Below are positions 45,639 to 54,214 of a stretch of DNA of 64,000 nucleotides, piece after piece. A program made the position numbers and the translations under genes. The stretch comes from Halomonas sp. ALS9 (GTDB lineage: Bacteria; Pseudomonadota; Gammaproteobacteria; Pseudomonadales; Halomonadaceae). The stretch lies in the NCBI RefSeq assembly GCF_001651035.1, contig NZ_LXRG01000192.1, forward strand, positions 372,001-436,000, written 5' to 3'. Position 1 is the stretch's first letter, and each line of letters starts with the position of its first letter. The notes beneath the pieces are model-generated. The model was given only the letters and a program-made list of their open reading frames with translations, was not told the DNA's origin and did not search any database.

Positions 45639-45657
45639 GCTAATAGTTATCATTAAC
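45639..45657 (+). promoter_or_regulatory. Fur-box-like site upstream of hmuS
   Basis: GCTAATAGTTATCATTAAC matches the 19-bp Fur consensus at 14 positions. It lies about 115 bp before the hemin-use gene, which is normally Fur-repressed. The rest of the 324-bp gap between phoX and hmuS shows nothing else clear. Confidence 0.55.
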
Positions 45658-45770
45658 ACAGGAGTTATTCTCTCATGCACTTAGTCGCCGGGCGACGATG
45701 GGCGCAGCCTGTTCGCCAACCTCAATTGGCAGTGGTATCCCCAGCCAGTGAACCATAAAAGAGGTGCGTT

Positions 45771-46844
45771 ATGATTCCATCCCAACAGATCGCGATTATC
45801 GAAGCCCTTGAGGCGGCGCGTGCCGCTCAACCGCGCCTTCCCGCCATTGAGATTGCCGAACGTTTAGCGATCAGCGAAGGCGAACTCCAGGCAGCACGGT
45901 TAGGGCGAGATGTATGGACGCTGCCGCTCCCGCCCAACGAGCTTGCCGCTTATCTGCCCCAACTAGGGTGGGTTAAAGCGTTGACACGCTCGCGGCTGGC
46001 CGTGTTAGAGCAAACCGGTGACTACCCTGAACTCAGCGGCGGACCACAAACTGGCCTGCTGCTCGCCCCCGGCGGCCTGGATCTACGTTTGCTCTACACC
46101 CACTGGCACTGGGCCTGCTTGATTCGTGATCCTATGCCTTCCCCCAATCCTATGCCTTTCTCTCATGAAGAAGAGCCCCAGTGGCGGTGGAGTCTGCAGA
46201 TATTTAACCAGCATGGCTGCGCCGTGCATAAGTGCTTTGCCCTGGAGAACCCGCTGCCACGCCCCTGGGGCGCACTAGCGGCTTTGGGCACGCGAGATGC
46301 GCCGGCGTTTACCCAGAGCATGCCCCGCCACAAACGCCCACTCCCCGAAATACCCTCCCTTGCCAGCGAGTGGGGCGCGATGCGCGATGTGCACCAGTTC
46401 TTTGCCCTTCTCCAGCGCCATCGCCTGGAGCGCATTGAAGCTAACCAGCTAGTGGAAGGGCGCTATACCCGTGCGTTACCTACGCATGCACTGGAAACGG
46501 TGCTTCATCAAGCCAGCCAGCGCGGACTGCCTTTAATGTTGTTTGTCGCCAGCCCCGGCTGCGTGCAGATACGCACCGGCAAACTCCCCGCTCCGCAACA
46601 TGCACGCGGCTGGCTAAACCTATTTGGCGAGCAGTTCACCCTGCACCTTGACGACACCGCGATTGATCAGGTTTGGCAAGTCAGCAAACCCAACCGCGAC
46701 GGCGGCGTCACCAGCATAGAGGCCTTCGATGCCCAAGGCTCGCTAGTGCTGCAGCTTTACGCAGAACGCCAGGAAGGCCATGCGGAGCGCCGCGAGTGGC
46801 GGCAGCTGCTGGATGAGCTTGGCAGCCAAGAGGCGGTGGCATGA
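45771..46844 (+). CDS. hmuS: HmuS/HemS-like hemin-degrading factor
   Basis: A 357-residue cytosolic protein of the HemS/HmuS/ChuS family, which binds heme delivered by the HmuTUV importer and supports its breakdown or storage. Typical parts are the N-terminal RLAISEGELQAARLG, the central WGAMRDVHQFFALLQRHRLERIEANQLV and the C-terminal FTLHLDDTAIDQVWQVSKPNRDGGVTSIEAFDAQGSLVLQLYAER. The length is near that of the family. AGAGG precedes the ATG. It overlaps the following truncated hmuT start (ATGA), showing the ancestral operon hmuST(UV). Confidence 0.88.
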   Translation: MIPSQQIAIIEALEAARAAQPRLPAIEIAERLAISEGELQAARLGRDVWTLPLPPNELAAYLPQLGWVKALTRSRLAVLEQTGDYPELSGGPQTGLLLAPGGLDLRLLYTHWHWACLIRDPMPSPNPMPFSHEEEPQWRWSLQIFNQHGCAVHKCFALENPLPRPWGALAALGTRDAPAFTQSMPRHKRPLPEIPSLASEWGAMRDVHQFFALLQRHRLERIEANQLVEGRYTRALPTHALETVLHQASQRGLPLMLFVASPGCVQIRTGKLPAPQHARGWLNLFGEQFTLHLDDTAIDQVWQVSKPNRDGGVTSIEAFDAQGSLVLQLYAERQEGHAERREWRQLLDELGSQEAVA

Positions 46845-47047
46845 GCACAGCACGTTTTATACGCCGCTCGCTGGTAGCACTGCTGATTGGCTGGCTGACC
46901 AACGGGGCCGTATTGGCCAGCGAGCGCTGGGTAGTGCTGGGTGGCGATATCGCCGAGACCCTGGCCGCCCTGGATACCGATATCAACGTTATCGCCCAGG
47001 ACGACACGGTGGCCTATCCGCCCGCCATGGCCAACTTCACCACCTAA
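46841..47047 (+). pseudogene. hmuT: Truncated heme-binding protein HmuT
   Basis: Only 68 residues remain of a periplasmic heme-binding protein that is normally near 280. A signal peptide (about residues 1-30, cut after VLA) is followed by RWVVLGGDIAETLAALDTDINVIAQDDTVAYPPAMANFTT, the opening of HmuT, then a TAA stop. No recognisable remainder follows before the DUF454 gene, and there is no hmuU or hmuV. The sequence looks like a deletion remnant. A short exported peptide could still be made. Confidence 0.75.
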
Positions 47048-47212
47048 AGGGTGGCCCGCATGGCAAACCCCTGCTTGCCCTGGCGCCTTAAAACAGGTTT
47101 TATCAGCCGTCGAGGTCTATCCTGCTGGATGGCAAAGTCATCATATAAGTCCATACTTATCCATACATAACGGGCCATTGATGCGCCACCGCGTGCCAAT
47201 TTAGGAGCAACA

Positions 47213-47587
47213 ATGAGATTGATCCGCCTCATGTGGGTGGTGCTGGCAGGGGTGAGTTTTAGCATCGGTGTGCTGGGTATTTTTCTGCCTCTGCTACCTA
47301 CCACCGTGTTTATGCTGATGGCGGTTTACTGCGCCTCCAAAGGGTCGCCCCGCTTCGAGGCCTGGATTCGCTCCCGGCACTATGTCGGCCCGCTGTTGGT
47401 TACCTGGGAACAAGAGCGCGCCATCCCTCGCCGCGCCAAGCTGGCGGCCGTTAGCATGATCGCGTTGAGTGCGCTGATCACCGCCTGGTCACTCGGCCCC
47501 GGCTGGCAACGTTGGTTGGTGGTTGCGCTACTGATGCTGATTGCTCTTTGGCTGGCTACCCGGCCAGAGCCATCTTCTTCGCCTTAG
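47213..47587 (+). CDS. DUF454 (YbaN-like) inner-membrane protein
   Basis: A 124-residue membrane protein of the YbaN/DUF454 family with three hydrophobic segments (about 5-40, 80-97 and 101-117). Its conserved core is VLGIFLPLLPTTVFMLMAVYCASKGSPRFEAWIRSRHYVGPLL. Function unknown. DUF454 genes often lie beside hemin-uptake genes in related bacteria, which fits this place next to the hmu remnant. TAGGAG precedes the ATG. Confidence 0.85.
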   Translation: MRLIRLMWVVLAGVSFSIGVLGIFLPLLPTTVFMLMAVYCASKGSPRFEAWIRSRHYVGPLLVTWEQERAIPRRAKLAAVSMIALSALITAWSLGPGWQRWLVVALLMLIALWLATRPEPSSSP

Positions 47588-47610
47588 CCCAGGACTAAAT
47601 TAACACCAGC

Positions 47611-48117
47611 CTAAACCAGCACCTTATGGGTAGAGACCACCTGACGTAGCCCCATAAACGAGCGGATCTGGCGTACGCCGGGCAGGTAGAGCAGTTGTTC
47701 GGCGTGTAGCCTGTTGAAGCTTTGGCTATCCCGGGTGCGCACCAGCATAAAATAGTCAAACTCCCCGGTGACCACATGACACTCCATACAGCCGGATACC
47801 TTCTGGGCGGCCTCTTCAAAGGCGGCGAAGGATTCCGGCGTCGAGCGATCCAGCACCACGCCAATCAGCACCACCATGCCCGCCTGGAGCTGTTCAGGGT
47901 CTAAATGCGCCACCACCCGGCTGATCACCCCGTCTCGTTTAAGCTTTTCAACCCTTCGCAGACAGGCCGCAGGGCTCAGGCTCACTTGCTCCGCCAGCGC
48001 CACATTGGAGAGCGTGGCGTCGTCCTGAAGCAGTTTGAGAATACGCCGGTCTGTTCGATCTAGTTCAACCGCCTGATTATCAGGCTCAGCGCCTGAACGG
48101 AGAGTTTTTGAACGCAC
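47611..48117 (-). CDS. Lrp/AsnC regulator of the ACC deaminase gene (AcdR-like)
   Basis: A 168-residue Lrp-type regulator starting at GTG 48117 (AAGG about 10 nt upstream). The HTH is in LDRTDRRILKLLQDDATLSNVALAEQVSLSPAACLRRVEKLKRDGVI, followed by a RAM domain with CMECHVVTGEFDYFMLVRTRD. It diverges from acdS over 237 bp, the same arrangement as AcdR, the known Lrp-type activator of acdS. A TGTTGC/GCAACA dyad lies between the two genes. Confidence 0.85.
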   Translation of the reverse strand: MRSKTLRSGAEPDNQAVELDRTDRRILKLLQDDATLSNVALAEQVSLSPAACLRRVEKLKRDGVISRVVAHLDPEQLQAGMVVLIGVVLDRSTPESFAAFEEAAQKVSGCMECHVVTGEFDYFMLVRTRDSQSFNRLHAEQLLYLPGVRQIRSFMGLRQVVSTHKVLV

Positions 48118-48182
48118 TATTATTTACCTTATTGATATTTACACACCATTTAAAACTACATAATGCATTTAATATCAACTCT

Positions 48183-48212
48183 TGTTGCTTTAACACGTCT
48201 AATTTTGCAACA
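48183..48212. promoter_or_regulatory. Candidate AcdR site between acdR and acdS
   Basis: TGTTGC (48183-48188) and GCAACA (48207-48212) form a dyad with an 18-bp AT-rich spacer. It lies in the shared promoter region, followed by TATAAA near 48236. Lrp-family proteins often bind such AT-rich dyads. Confidence 0.4.
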
Positions 48213-48354
48213 CAAAAATCTTAGCTAGCACTTAGTATAAATAGCAGAGCGCGCCCACTGTTCACACAGAGCTTTTCACACAAACCTTCCACATCCCCAC
48301 TCGCCACGCGAGCTTTCTATTTCGCACTGAAACGCTTAAAAGCTGGAGCCTGTT

Positions 48355-49371
48355 ATGAACCTAGAACGTTTCCCACGCTACCCTCTCACCTTTGGCCCCT
48401 CCCCTATCACGCCACTCAAACGTCTAAGCGAACATCTCGGCGGTGAGGTAGAGCTCTACGCCAAGCGCGAAGACTGCAACAGCGGCCTGGCCTTTGGCGG
48501 CAATAAGACCCGCAAACTGGAATACTTGATTCCCGAAGCACTGGAACAGGGCTGCGATACGCTGGTATCGATTGGCGGCATTCAGTCCAACCAGACCCGC
48601 CAGGTTGCCGCAGTTGCCGCTCACCTGGGCATGCAGTGCGTTCTGGTACAGGAGAACTGGGTCAACTACTCCGACGCAGTGTATGACCGGGTGGGCAATA
48701 TCGAGATGTCGCGCATTATGGGCGCCGATGTACGTCTGGATGAAGCAGGCTTTGATATTGGTATTCGCCCCAGCTGGGAACAGGCGATGGAAGATGTGCG
48801 CCAGCGAGGTGGTAAGCCCTTCCCAATTCCCGCAGGTTGTTCCGAACACCCCTACGGCGGCTTAGGTTTTGTCGGCTTTGCCGAAGAGGTCCGCCAGCAG
48901 GAGAAAGAATTAGGCTTCACATTTGACTACATCGTCGTCTGTTCGGTCACCGGCAGCACCCAGGCAGGGATGGTGGTGGGCTTTGCCGCCGATGGTCGCG
49001 CCCAGCGAGTGATTGGCATTGACGCCTCCGCCAAGCCGGAACAAACCCGCGAGCAGATCCTACGCATTGCGCGCAACACGGCCGAGCTGGTGGAGCTGGA
49101 AGGCGGCATTAACGATGACGATGTGATTTTGGATACCCGCTATGGCGGCCCAGAATACGGCCTGCCCAATGAAGGCACGCTGGAAGCTATTCGCTTATGC
49201 GCCCGCCTGGAAGGCGTACTCACCGACCCGGTTTACGAAGGCAAATCCATGCACGGCATGATCGACATGGTGCGCAACGGTGAATTCCCCGCGGGTTCTA
49301 AAGTGCTTTATGCCCACCTGGGCGGCGTACCCGCATTAAATGCCTACAGCTTTCTGTTTCGTAATGGATAA
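48355..49371 (+). CDS. acdS: 1-aminocyclopropane-1-carboxylate (ACC) deaminase
   Basis: A 338-residue PLP enzyme that opens ACC, the plant ethylene precursor, to 2-oxobutyrate and ammonia. It is the same length as the Pseudomonas sp. ACP enzyme and very similar along its whole length. The diagnostic residues are all in register: Lys51 (PLP), Ser78, Tyr294, Glu295 and Leu322. Glu295 and Leu322 separate true ACC deaminases from D-cysteine desulfhydrases, which are otherwise homologous. GGAG precedes the ATG. Regulation is probably by the divergent Lrp-type gene. A hairpin follows the stop. Confidence 0.95.
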   Translation: MNLERFPRYPLTFGPSPITPLKRLSEHLGGEVELYAKREDCNSGLAFGGNKTRKLEYLIPEALEQGCDTLVSIGGIQSNQTRQVAAVAAHLGMQCVLVQENWVNYSDAVYDRVGNIEMSRIMGADVRLDEAGFDIGIRPSWEQAMEDVRQRGGKPFPIPAGCSEHPYGGLGFVGFAEEVRQQEKELGFTFDYIVVCSVTGSTQAGMVVGFAADGRAQRVIGIDASAKPEQTREQILRIARNTAELVELEGGINDDDVILDTRYGGPEYGLPNEGTLEAIRLCARLEGVLTDPVYEGKSMHGMIDMVRNGEFPAGSKVLYAHLGGVPALNAYSFLFRNG

Positions 49372-49406
49372 GCCCCTAATGGCTAAATAACAAGACATCC
49401 ACCTCA

Positions 49407-49448
49407 AACCGTCTGATCAAGCGCCCAAATAGCGCCGATCAGGCGGTT
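49407..49448. terminator. Long hairpin after acdS
   Basis: AACCGTCTGATC (49407-49418) pairs with GATCAGGCGGTT (49437-49448) over 12 positions with one G-T wobble, and an inner GCGC/GCGC pair continues the stem. There is no T tract, so it may be a 3-prime stabiliser or Rho-assisted end. Confidence 0.45.
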
Positions 49449-49515
49449 ACTGCTGTACAAATAACGTACACCCTTTAGTCTTGGCGTATAGGATATTCAC
49501 TTATGAGGATACGCC

Positions 49516-49857
49516 ATGTCTTCACCTCTTCCCGCTCACCTTACCCTTGACGAGCTTGCACAATGCTCAGCGCCGTTGCCCGACGTAGAAGTCCACGGGC
49601 TCGATAGAGGTTGGTACATTGTTCGCTTGCATCAGGATAACGCCGTCAGCTTGCTCACCGATCAGAGTGGCGAGGCACAACGCTTTACCGGTACGCAATG
49701 GATTGGCCGTGCGCTGGCGCCGCTGGGCTTCACCCACGGCACGCTGACCTGGGCCGACGCCGCCGATGAAATGATAGGCTCTGATGTGCCGTCCGTTTCC
49801 GCACAACAACGCTTAGCCTACGGTGTACGCGTGGCTTTCAACCAAACCAGTCTATAA
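49516..49857 (+). CDS. Small conserved protein, probably DUF6482
   Basis: A 113-residue soluble protein. It has a central stretch (VEVHGLDRGWYIVRLHQDNAVSLLTDQSGEAQRFTGTQWIGRALAPLG) that looks like the DUF6482 family found in Halomonas and Pseudomonas relatives. Function unknown. TGAGGA precedes the ATG. It sits before mgtE with a 74-bp gap and need not be related to it. Confidence 0.65.
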   Translation: MSSPLPAHLTLDELAQCSAPLPDVEVHGLDRGWYIVRLHQDNAVSLLTDQSGEAQRFTGTQWIGRALAPLGFTHGTLTWADAADEMIGSDVPSVSAQQRLAYGVRVAFNQTSL

Positions 49858-49931
49858 ACTTAACAAAGCGAGCCTCCGAGAGTTTGCAATTTTATTGCCT
49901 TAATACCTAGTTTCCAAAAAGGACGGACGCT

Positions 49932-51287
49932 ATGCGCGATGATGAAAAATATACCAATAACGAAGAGCTGCTGCTCTATCTTCAAAAGCTTTTAGACACC
50001 CCAGACACAGCGGCTCTACAAGAGTTTTTCACTGAACTCGATATTTTAGACATTGCGCGAACACTTGAATCCTTCCCGGCCAAAACACGCGATTTCCTTT
50101 GGGAATATGTGCCTGACGAGTTAATTGGCGAGGTGCTCGCCGAAGTTGACGAAGATATTCGTGCCGACTACATCGAAGACCTTTCTGCCAGCGATGTGGA
50201 GCAGATAGTCAGAGGCCTTGATGCCCAGGAAGTGGCTGAAGTACTGGATGTTGCTGACGAGGCCATCAAAACCAGCGTTTACGCCAGCTTAGACCAAGAA
50301 ATACGCGCCCAGGTCGAAAATCTTCATGCCTATGAAGATGATGTAGTGGGGCGCTATATGGATCCCGAAACGGTCAATGTAAAACAAGGCGTCTCGTTAG
50401 AGGCCGTGCAACGCTATATTCGGATTCATCGCCTGCTCGACGATGAATCGCAGCAAATCATGATTACCGATAAAGATAAACGCTTACTCGGCACACTGTC
50501 CCTGATCGATTTAATCAAACAGCCCCAGGACGCGGTGGTTGATGATTATATGGATGATTTCTTCACCCTAAATGATCAAATGAAGGTCAGCGATGCCGCC
50601 GCGTTATTGCGCTCCAAAGAACTTCATTTTGTGCCGGTGTGCGATAGCGATGGCTTACTGGTAGGGCAACTCAACTCAACCGACGTATTAGAAATCACCC
50701 AAGACGATGCTGACATGACGTTAAAACATATGTCAGGCGTCAGTGATGAAGAGGAAGTTTTTACCCCCATATTGCGCAGCGCCAAAAGCCGCGGCATTTG
50801 GCTGGGCATTAATTTGTTAACAGCTTTTCTAGCCGCCTTTGTCATTGGCCAGTTTGAAGCGGTACTCGATCAAATCGTGGCACTAGCCATCCTGATGCCC
50901 GTCGTTGCCAGCATGGGAGGGATAGCAGGCAGTCAAACCCTGACCGTGGTTATTCGCGGCCTGGCGCTGGGTCAGCTCGCGGGTAACAATATTAAATGGC
51001 TTTATAACAAAGAGATGTGGGTAGGCATGAGCAACGGCCTAGTGTGGGCGTTGGTGGTCGGCTTAATTGCACACCTTTGGTTTGGCGACGCCATGATTAC
51101 GCTGGTAATCACACTGGCCATCTTTATCAATATGAGCCTGGCCAATGTTTCTGGGGTGCTGATTCCATTGGTACTGAAAAAGCTGCGGATTGACCCGGCA
51201 CTGTCTGGTGCGGTGATTTTAACCACCGTTACCGATGTGGTTGGGTTTTTATCCTTTTTGGGGCTCGCGACACTGATTATCCTGTGA
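49932..51287 (+). CDS. mgtE: MgtE magnesium channel/transporter
   Basis: A 451-residue MgtE-type magnesium channel. It has an acidic alpha-helical N domain (about 1-130), two CBS domains (about 135-255; MDPETVNVKQGVSLEAVQRYIR and LHFVPVCDSDGLLVGQL) and a membrane domain with five helices. VVASMGGIAGSQTLTVVIRGLALGQL and the final PALSGAVILTTVTDVVGFLSFLGLA contain the conserved ion-path residues. Cytoplasmic Mg2+ binding to the N and CBS domains closes the channel in known MgtE. AAAGGA precedes the ATG. No M-box riboswitch is seen in the short upstream gap. Confidence 0.93.
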   Translation: MRDDEKYTNNEELLLYLQKLLDTPDTAALQEFFTELDILDIARTLESFPAKTRDFLWEYVPDELIGEVLAEVDEDIRADYIEDLSASDVEQIVRGLDAQEVAEVLDVADEAIKTSVYASLDQEIRAQVENLHAYEDDVVGRYMDPETVNVKQGVSLEAVQRYIRIHRLLDDESQQIMITDKDKRLLGTLSLIDLIKQPQDAVVDDYMDDFFTLNDQMKVSDAAALLRSKELHFVPVCDSDGLLVGQLNSTDVLEITQDDADMTLKHMSGVSDEEEVFTPILRSAKSRGIWLGINLLTAFLAAFVIGQFEAVLDQIVALAILMPVVASMGGIAGSQTLTVVIRGLALGQLAGNNIKWLYNKEMWVGMSNGLVWALVVGLIAHLWFGDAMITLVITLAIFINMSLANVSGVLIPLVLKKLRIDPALSGAVILTTVTDVVGFLSFLGLATLIIL

Positions 51288-51302
51288 TCTCTTCATTCCC
51301 GG

Positions 51303-51342
51303 CAGGCGCTGGGAACTTTGGCAAACAGCCCCAGCGCTTGGT
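51303..51342. terminator. Bidirectional terminator between mgtE and the inositol operon
   Basis: GCGCTGGG (51306-51313) pairs with CCCAGCGC (51330-51337), extended by a G-T wobble and two more pairs to an 11-bp stem. It lies between convergent genes and could serve both strands. Confidence 0.55.
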
Positions 51343-51355
51343 TTAGCAGCCGCGG

Positions 51356-52477
51356 CTATACCGTCACCCACCGGCCGGTCTGATCCGACTTTTCGATAGC
51401 ATCGATCAGTCGATTAACCCGGGCCGCTTCGCGAAAATCGGGGTAGAGGGGGCGATTGTTGATGATGCCTTCTACAAGATCACGCACTTCGATAATTTTC
51501 TGATCGTTATAGCCCAATCCATGCCCCGGCGCGGGGCTGAAAGCGGCATAGTCGGGGTGTTCGGGGCCTGTAAACAAGGTGGTAAAGCCGCGTCTCCCTG
51601 GGGCATCGCCGTGGCGATATAGCTGCAGCTCGCTCATGCGCTCCTGATCAAACACAATGGCACCTTGAGTGCCCGTTAGCGTATAGGCCAACCCCATTTT
51701 GCGCCCAGCGGCTACCCGTGACGTCTCGATATTACCGATTAATCCCTGGTCAAAACGCAACATAGCCTGTGCCTGGTCGTCGTTTTCTACCGCCGCCATA
51801 CCACTACCGCCAGCATTTGGGCGCATGGCGATAACGGTCTGTAGCTGACCGCATACCTCGGTAATACGCTGCCCGGTTAAAAACTCGGCCATATTGAGAA
51901 TATGCGAGCCTACATCGCCTAACGCGCCAGCACCCGCTGTTGCCCGCTGGGTATGCCAGTCGTGGGGCTTTTGTGGGTCGAGTAGATAATCCTCGTTGTG
52001 GCGACCACGAAAGTGAATCAACTCACCGATCTCACCGCTGGCGACAATTTGGCGGGCCAGCTGGGTGGCGGAATTGCGAATGTAGTTAAAGCCCACCAGG
52101 GTTTTGACACCCGCCTTTTCTGCCGCAGCCACCATCTCGTTGGCATCGGCGCTATTGAGCGCCAGCGGCTTTTCAGCGTAAACATGCTTGCCCGCGGCAA
52201 TGGCGGCCAGCGCCATCTCTTTATGCAGAAAATTGGGCGCGCAGATATCCACCACATCCACATCACTGTCTGCCACCAGGTCTCGCCAGTCATTGGTGGC
52301 GCGGGAAAAGCCCCAGGCACGCGCGCGGCTTTCTGCAGTGGCGAGGTCGACATCTGCCAAGAGTTCGCATATGGGGTTAGCGGGCAGTTCAAAAACGCTG
52401 GACGCTGCATTAAAGGCGATAGCATGGGCTTTACCCATAAAGCCGGTGCCGATTAAGCCAATTTTGAGGGTTTTCAT
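51356..52477 (-). CDS. Gfo/Idh/MocA family sugar (inositol) dehydrogenase
   Basis: From ATG 52477 this is a 373-residue NAD(P)-dependent dehydrogenase; the longer frame would run through the repeat element. The Rossmann motif GLIGTGFMGKAHAIAF is at about 7-22 and the catalytic-region EKPLALN at about 100. GDVGSHILNMAEFLTG supplies the conserved Asp/His. In this operon it is likely to oxidise myo-inositol or one of its isomers (IolG/IolW-like role), but classical IolG is shorter (near 335 residues), so the exact substrate is open. It is the last gene of the operon. Confidence 0.82.
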   Translation of the reverse strand: MKTLKIGLIGTGFMGKAHAIAFNAASSVFELPANPICELLADVDLATAESRARAWGFSRATNDWRDLVADSDVDVVDICAPNFLHKEMALAAIAAGKHVYAEKPLALNSADANEMVAAAEKAGVKTLVGFNYIRNSATQLARQIVASGEIGELIHFRGRHNEDYLLDPQKPHDWHTQRATAGAGALGDVGSHILNMAEFLTGQRITEVCGQLQTVIAMRPNAGGSGMAAVENDDQAQAMLRFDQGLIGNIETSRVAAGRKMGLAYTLTGTQGAIVFDQERMSELQLYRHGDAPGRRGFTTLFTGPEHPDYAAFSPAPGHGLGYNDQKIIEVRDLVEGIINNRPLYPDFREAARVNRLIDAIEKSDQTGRWVTV

Positions 52478-52537
52478 TGTGATTATCCCTGCTAACAATT
52501 TCACTGCCGGTAAAATACAGGCTCCATAAACGTGGTG

Positions 52538-52630
52538 TGAGGGCAGTTTGAAGCGAGGGTCTTTCGCCATGGATGGCGAAAGTAGCGCCCATGGACGGGT
52601 TCACAGCGCCCTCGCGGAAATCTGCCCTCA
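52538..52630. repeat. Nested palindromic intergenic element
   Basis: The 93-bp element is built of arms within arms. TGAGGGCAG (52538-52546) pairs with CTGCCCTCA (52622-52630), GCGAGGG (52553-52559) with CCCTCGC (52609-52615), and in between lies the perfect 22-bp palindrome at 52561-52582 (CTTTCGCCAT with ATGGCGAAAG). The internal parts (CCATGGATGG, GGTTCACAGCG) look like the interspersed intergenic repeats of Pseudomonas and Halomonas relatives. It lies in the iolA-dehydrogenase gap, where it may process or pause the operon mRNA. I saw only one copy in this window. Confidence 0.75.
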
Positions 52631-52675
52631 TCACCAGATATACATACCTGTTTTAGTGAGCCACTATCAGGCTGT

Positions 52676-54178
52676 TTACATCGTCGGCATAGTGAAGTGA
52701 TTGGTCTCTTCACGAATGCCGCTAGGCCAGCGTTGGGTGATGGTTTTCATGCGGGTGTAAAAGCGCACGCCATCCGGGCCATGCATATGCAACGGGCCAA
52801 ACAACGAACGCTTCCAGCCACCGAAGCTGTGGAACGCCATGGGCACCGGAATCGGCACATTAACGCCCACCATGCCGACCTGGATTTGCTCGCAGTATTG
52901 GCGTGCAGCATCTCCATCCCGGGTAAAGATTGCGGTGCCGTTGCCGTACTCGTGGGCATTGATCATGCTCACCGCGTCGTCAAAGCTTTCCACACGGGCA
53001 ATCGCCAACACCGGGCCAAAGATTTCTTCAGAGTGGATACGCATGCTCGGCGTCACATGGTCAAATAGTGTCCCGCCAATAAAGTAGCCATCACCTGCGC
53101 CATCTATGCTTGTCTGACGGCCATCCACCACCAGCTCGGCGCCTTCATCGACACCGGTTTGGATATAACCCGCCACTTTATCGCGATGCTCCCGGGTGAT
53201 CAGCGGGCCCATATCGTTATCCGGGCCATCAACCAAGCCAGGGCCGACGGTTAATTTCTCCAGTTCAGCCACCAGCTTTTCACGCAGGCGATTAGCGGTC
53301 TCTTCACCCACGGGCACCGCGACAGAAATCGCCATGCAGCGCTCGCCCGCCGAGCCGTAGGCGGCCCCCATCAGGGCACCCACCGCCTGATCCAGATCCG
53401 CATCGGGCATGATCACCATATGATTTTTTGCCCCGCCCAGCGCCTGAACGCGTTTGCCATTTTTTGATGCCGTAGCGTAGATATACTCGGCGATGGGCGT
53501 GGAGCCCACAAAACTTACCGCCTGGACACGCTCATCGGTGAGCAGCACGTCCACGGCTTCTTTATCGCCGTTGACGACATTAAAGACGCCATCCGGCAGG
53601 CCCGCTTCTTTAAGCAGCTCGGCCAAGCGCAGTGGCGTGGAGGGATCTTTTTCAGACGGTTTCATCACGAAGGTGTTGCCACAGGCCAGGGAGATGGGGA
53701 ACATCCACATGGGCACCATGGCAGGGAAGTTAAATGGTGAGATACCCGCACACACCCCCAGCGGCTGCATCATCGAGTAACTATCCACGCCGGTACCAAC
53801 ATTCATGGAGTGCTCGCCTTTCTGCAGGTGAGGAATGCCGCAGGCAAACTCGACCACTTCCAGACCGCGAGTCACTTCCCCTTTGGCGTCTGAAAATACC
53901 TTGCCGTGTTCGCTGGAGATCAGTCGCGCCAACTCATCGGTGTGCGCCTCAACCAGCTCCTTGAATTTAAAAAGAATTCGAGCGCGCTTTAGCGGCGAGG
54001 TTTTTGACCAGGAGACAAAGGCCTCATTGGCGATGCGCACTGCGTCACGGGTCTCATCGGCACTGGCCAGCGCCACCTGGGCGCTCTGCTCGCCGGTGGC
54101 CGGATTATAGACCGGCGAAGTACGTTGGCTCTGACCGACGATATGTTGGCCGTTGAGATAGTGGGATAGCGTCTTCAT
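52676..54178 (-). CDS. iolA: CoA-acylating methylmalonate-semialdehyde dehydrogenase (IolA/MmsA)
   Basis: A 500-residue CoA-dependent ALDH. In inositol breakdown it turns malonate semialdehyde into acetyl-CoA and CO2; in valine breakdown the same fold makes propionyl-CoA. SPFNFPAMVPMWMFPISLACGNTFVMKPSEKDPSTP (about 146-181) is diagnostic of MmsA, and the nucleophile Cys is in GSAGERCMAISVAVPVG (about 286). It has no catalytic Glu of ordinary ALDHs in the expected place (LGGAKNHMVIMPDAD), as is normal for CoA-acylating members. It follows iolE in the operon. Confidence 0.92.
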   Translation of the reverse strand: MKTLSHYLNGQHIVGQSQRTSPVYNPATGEQSAQVALASADETRDAVRIANEAFVSWSKTSPLKRARILFKFKELVEAHTDELARLISSEHGKVFSDAKGEVTRGLEVVEFACGIPHLQKGEHSMNVGTGVDSYSMMQPLGVCAGISPFNFPAMVPMWMFPISLACGNTFVMKPSEKDPSTPLRLAELLKEAGLPDGVFNVVNGDKEAVDVLLTDERVQAVSFVGSTPIAEYIYATASKNGKRVQALGGAKNHMVIMPDADLDQAVGALMGAAYGSAGERCMAISVAVPVGEETANRLREKLVAELEKLTVGPGLVDGPDNDMGPLITREHRDKVAGYIQTGVDEGAELVVDGRQTSIDGAGDGYFIGGTLFDHVTPSMRIHSEEIFGPVLAIARVESFDDAVSMINAHEYGNGTAIFTRDGDAARQYCEQIQVGMVGVNVPIPVPMAFHSFGGWKRSLFGPLHMHGPDGVRFYTRMKTITQRWPSGIREETNHFTMPTM

Positions 54179-54214
54179 AAAGACTCCTGATAAAAATGCG
54201 TCGCGAGTGCTGTT

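Noticed and set aside
52538..52630. Insertion sequence or transposon end
   Set aside because: No transposase or target-site duplication is visible; the nested arms fit a non-coding intergenic repeat better.
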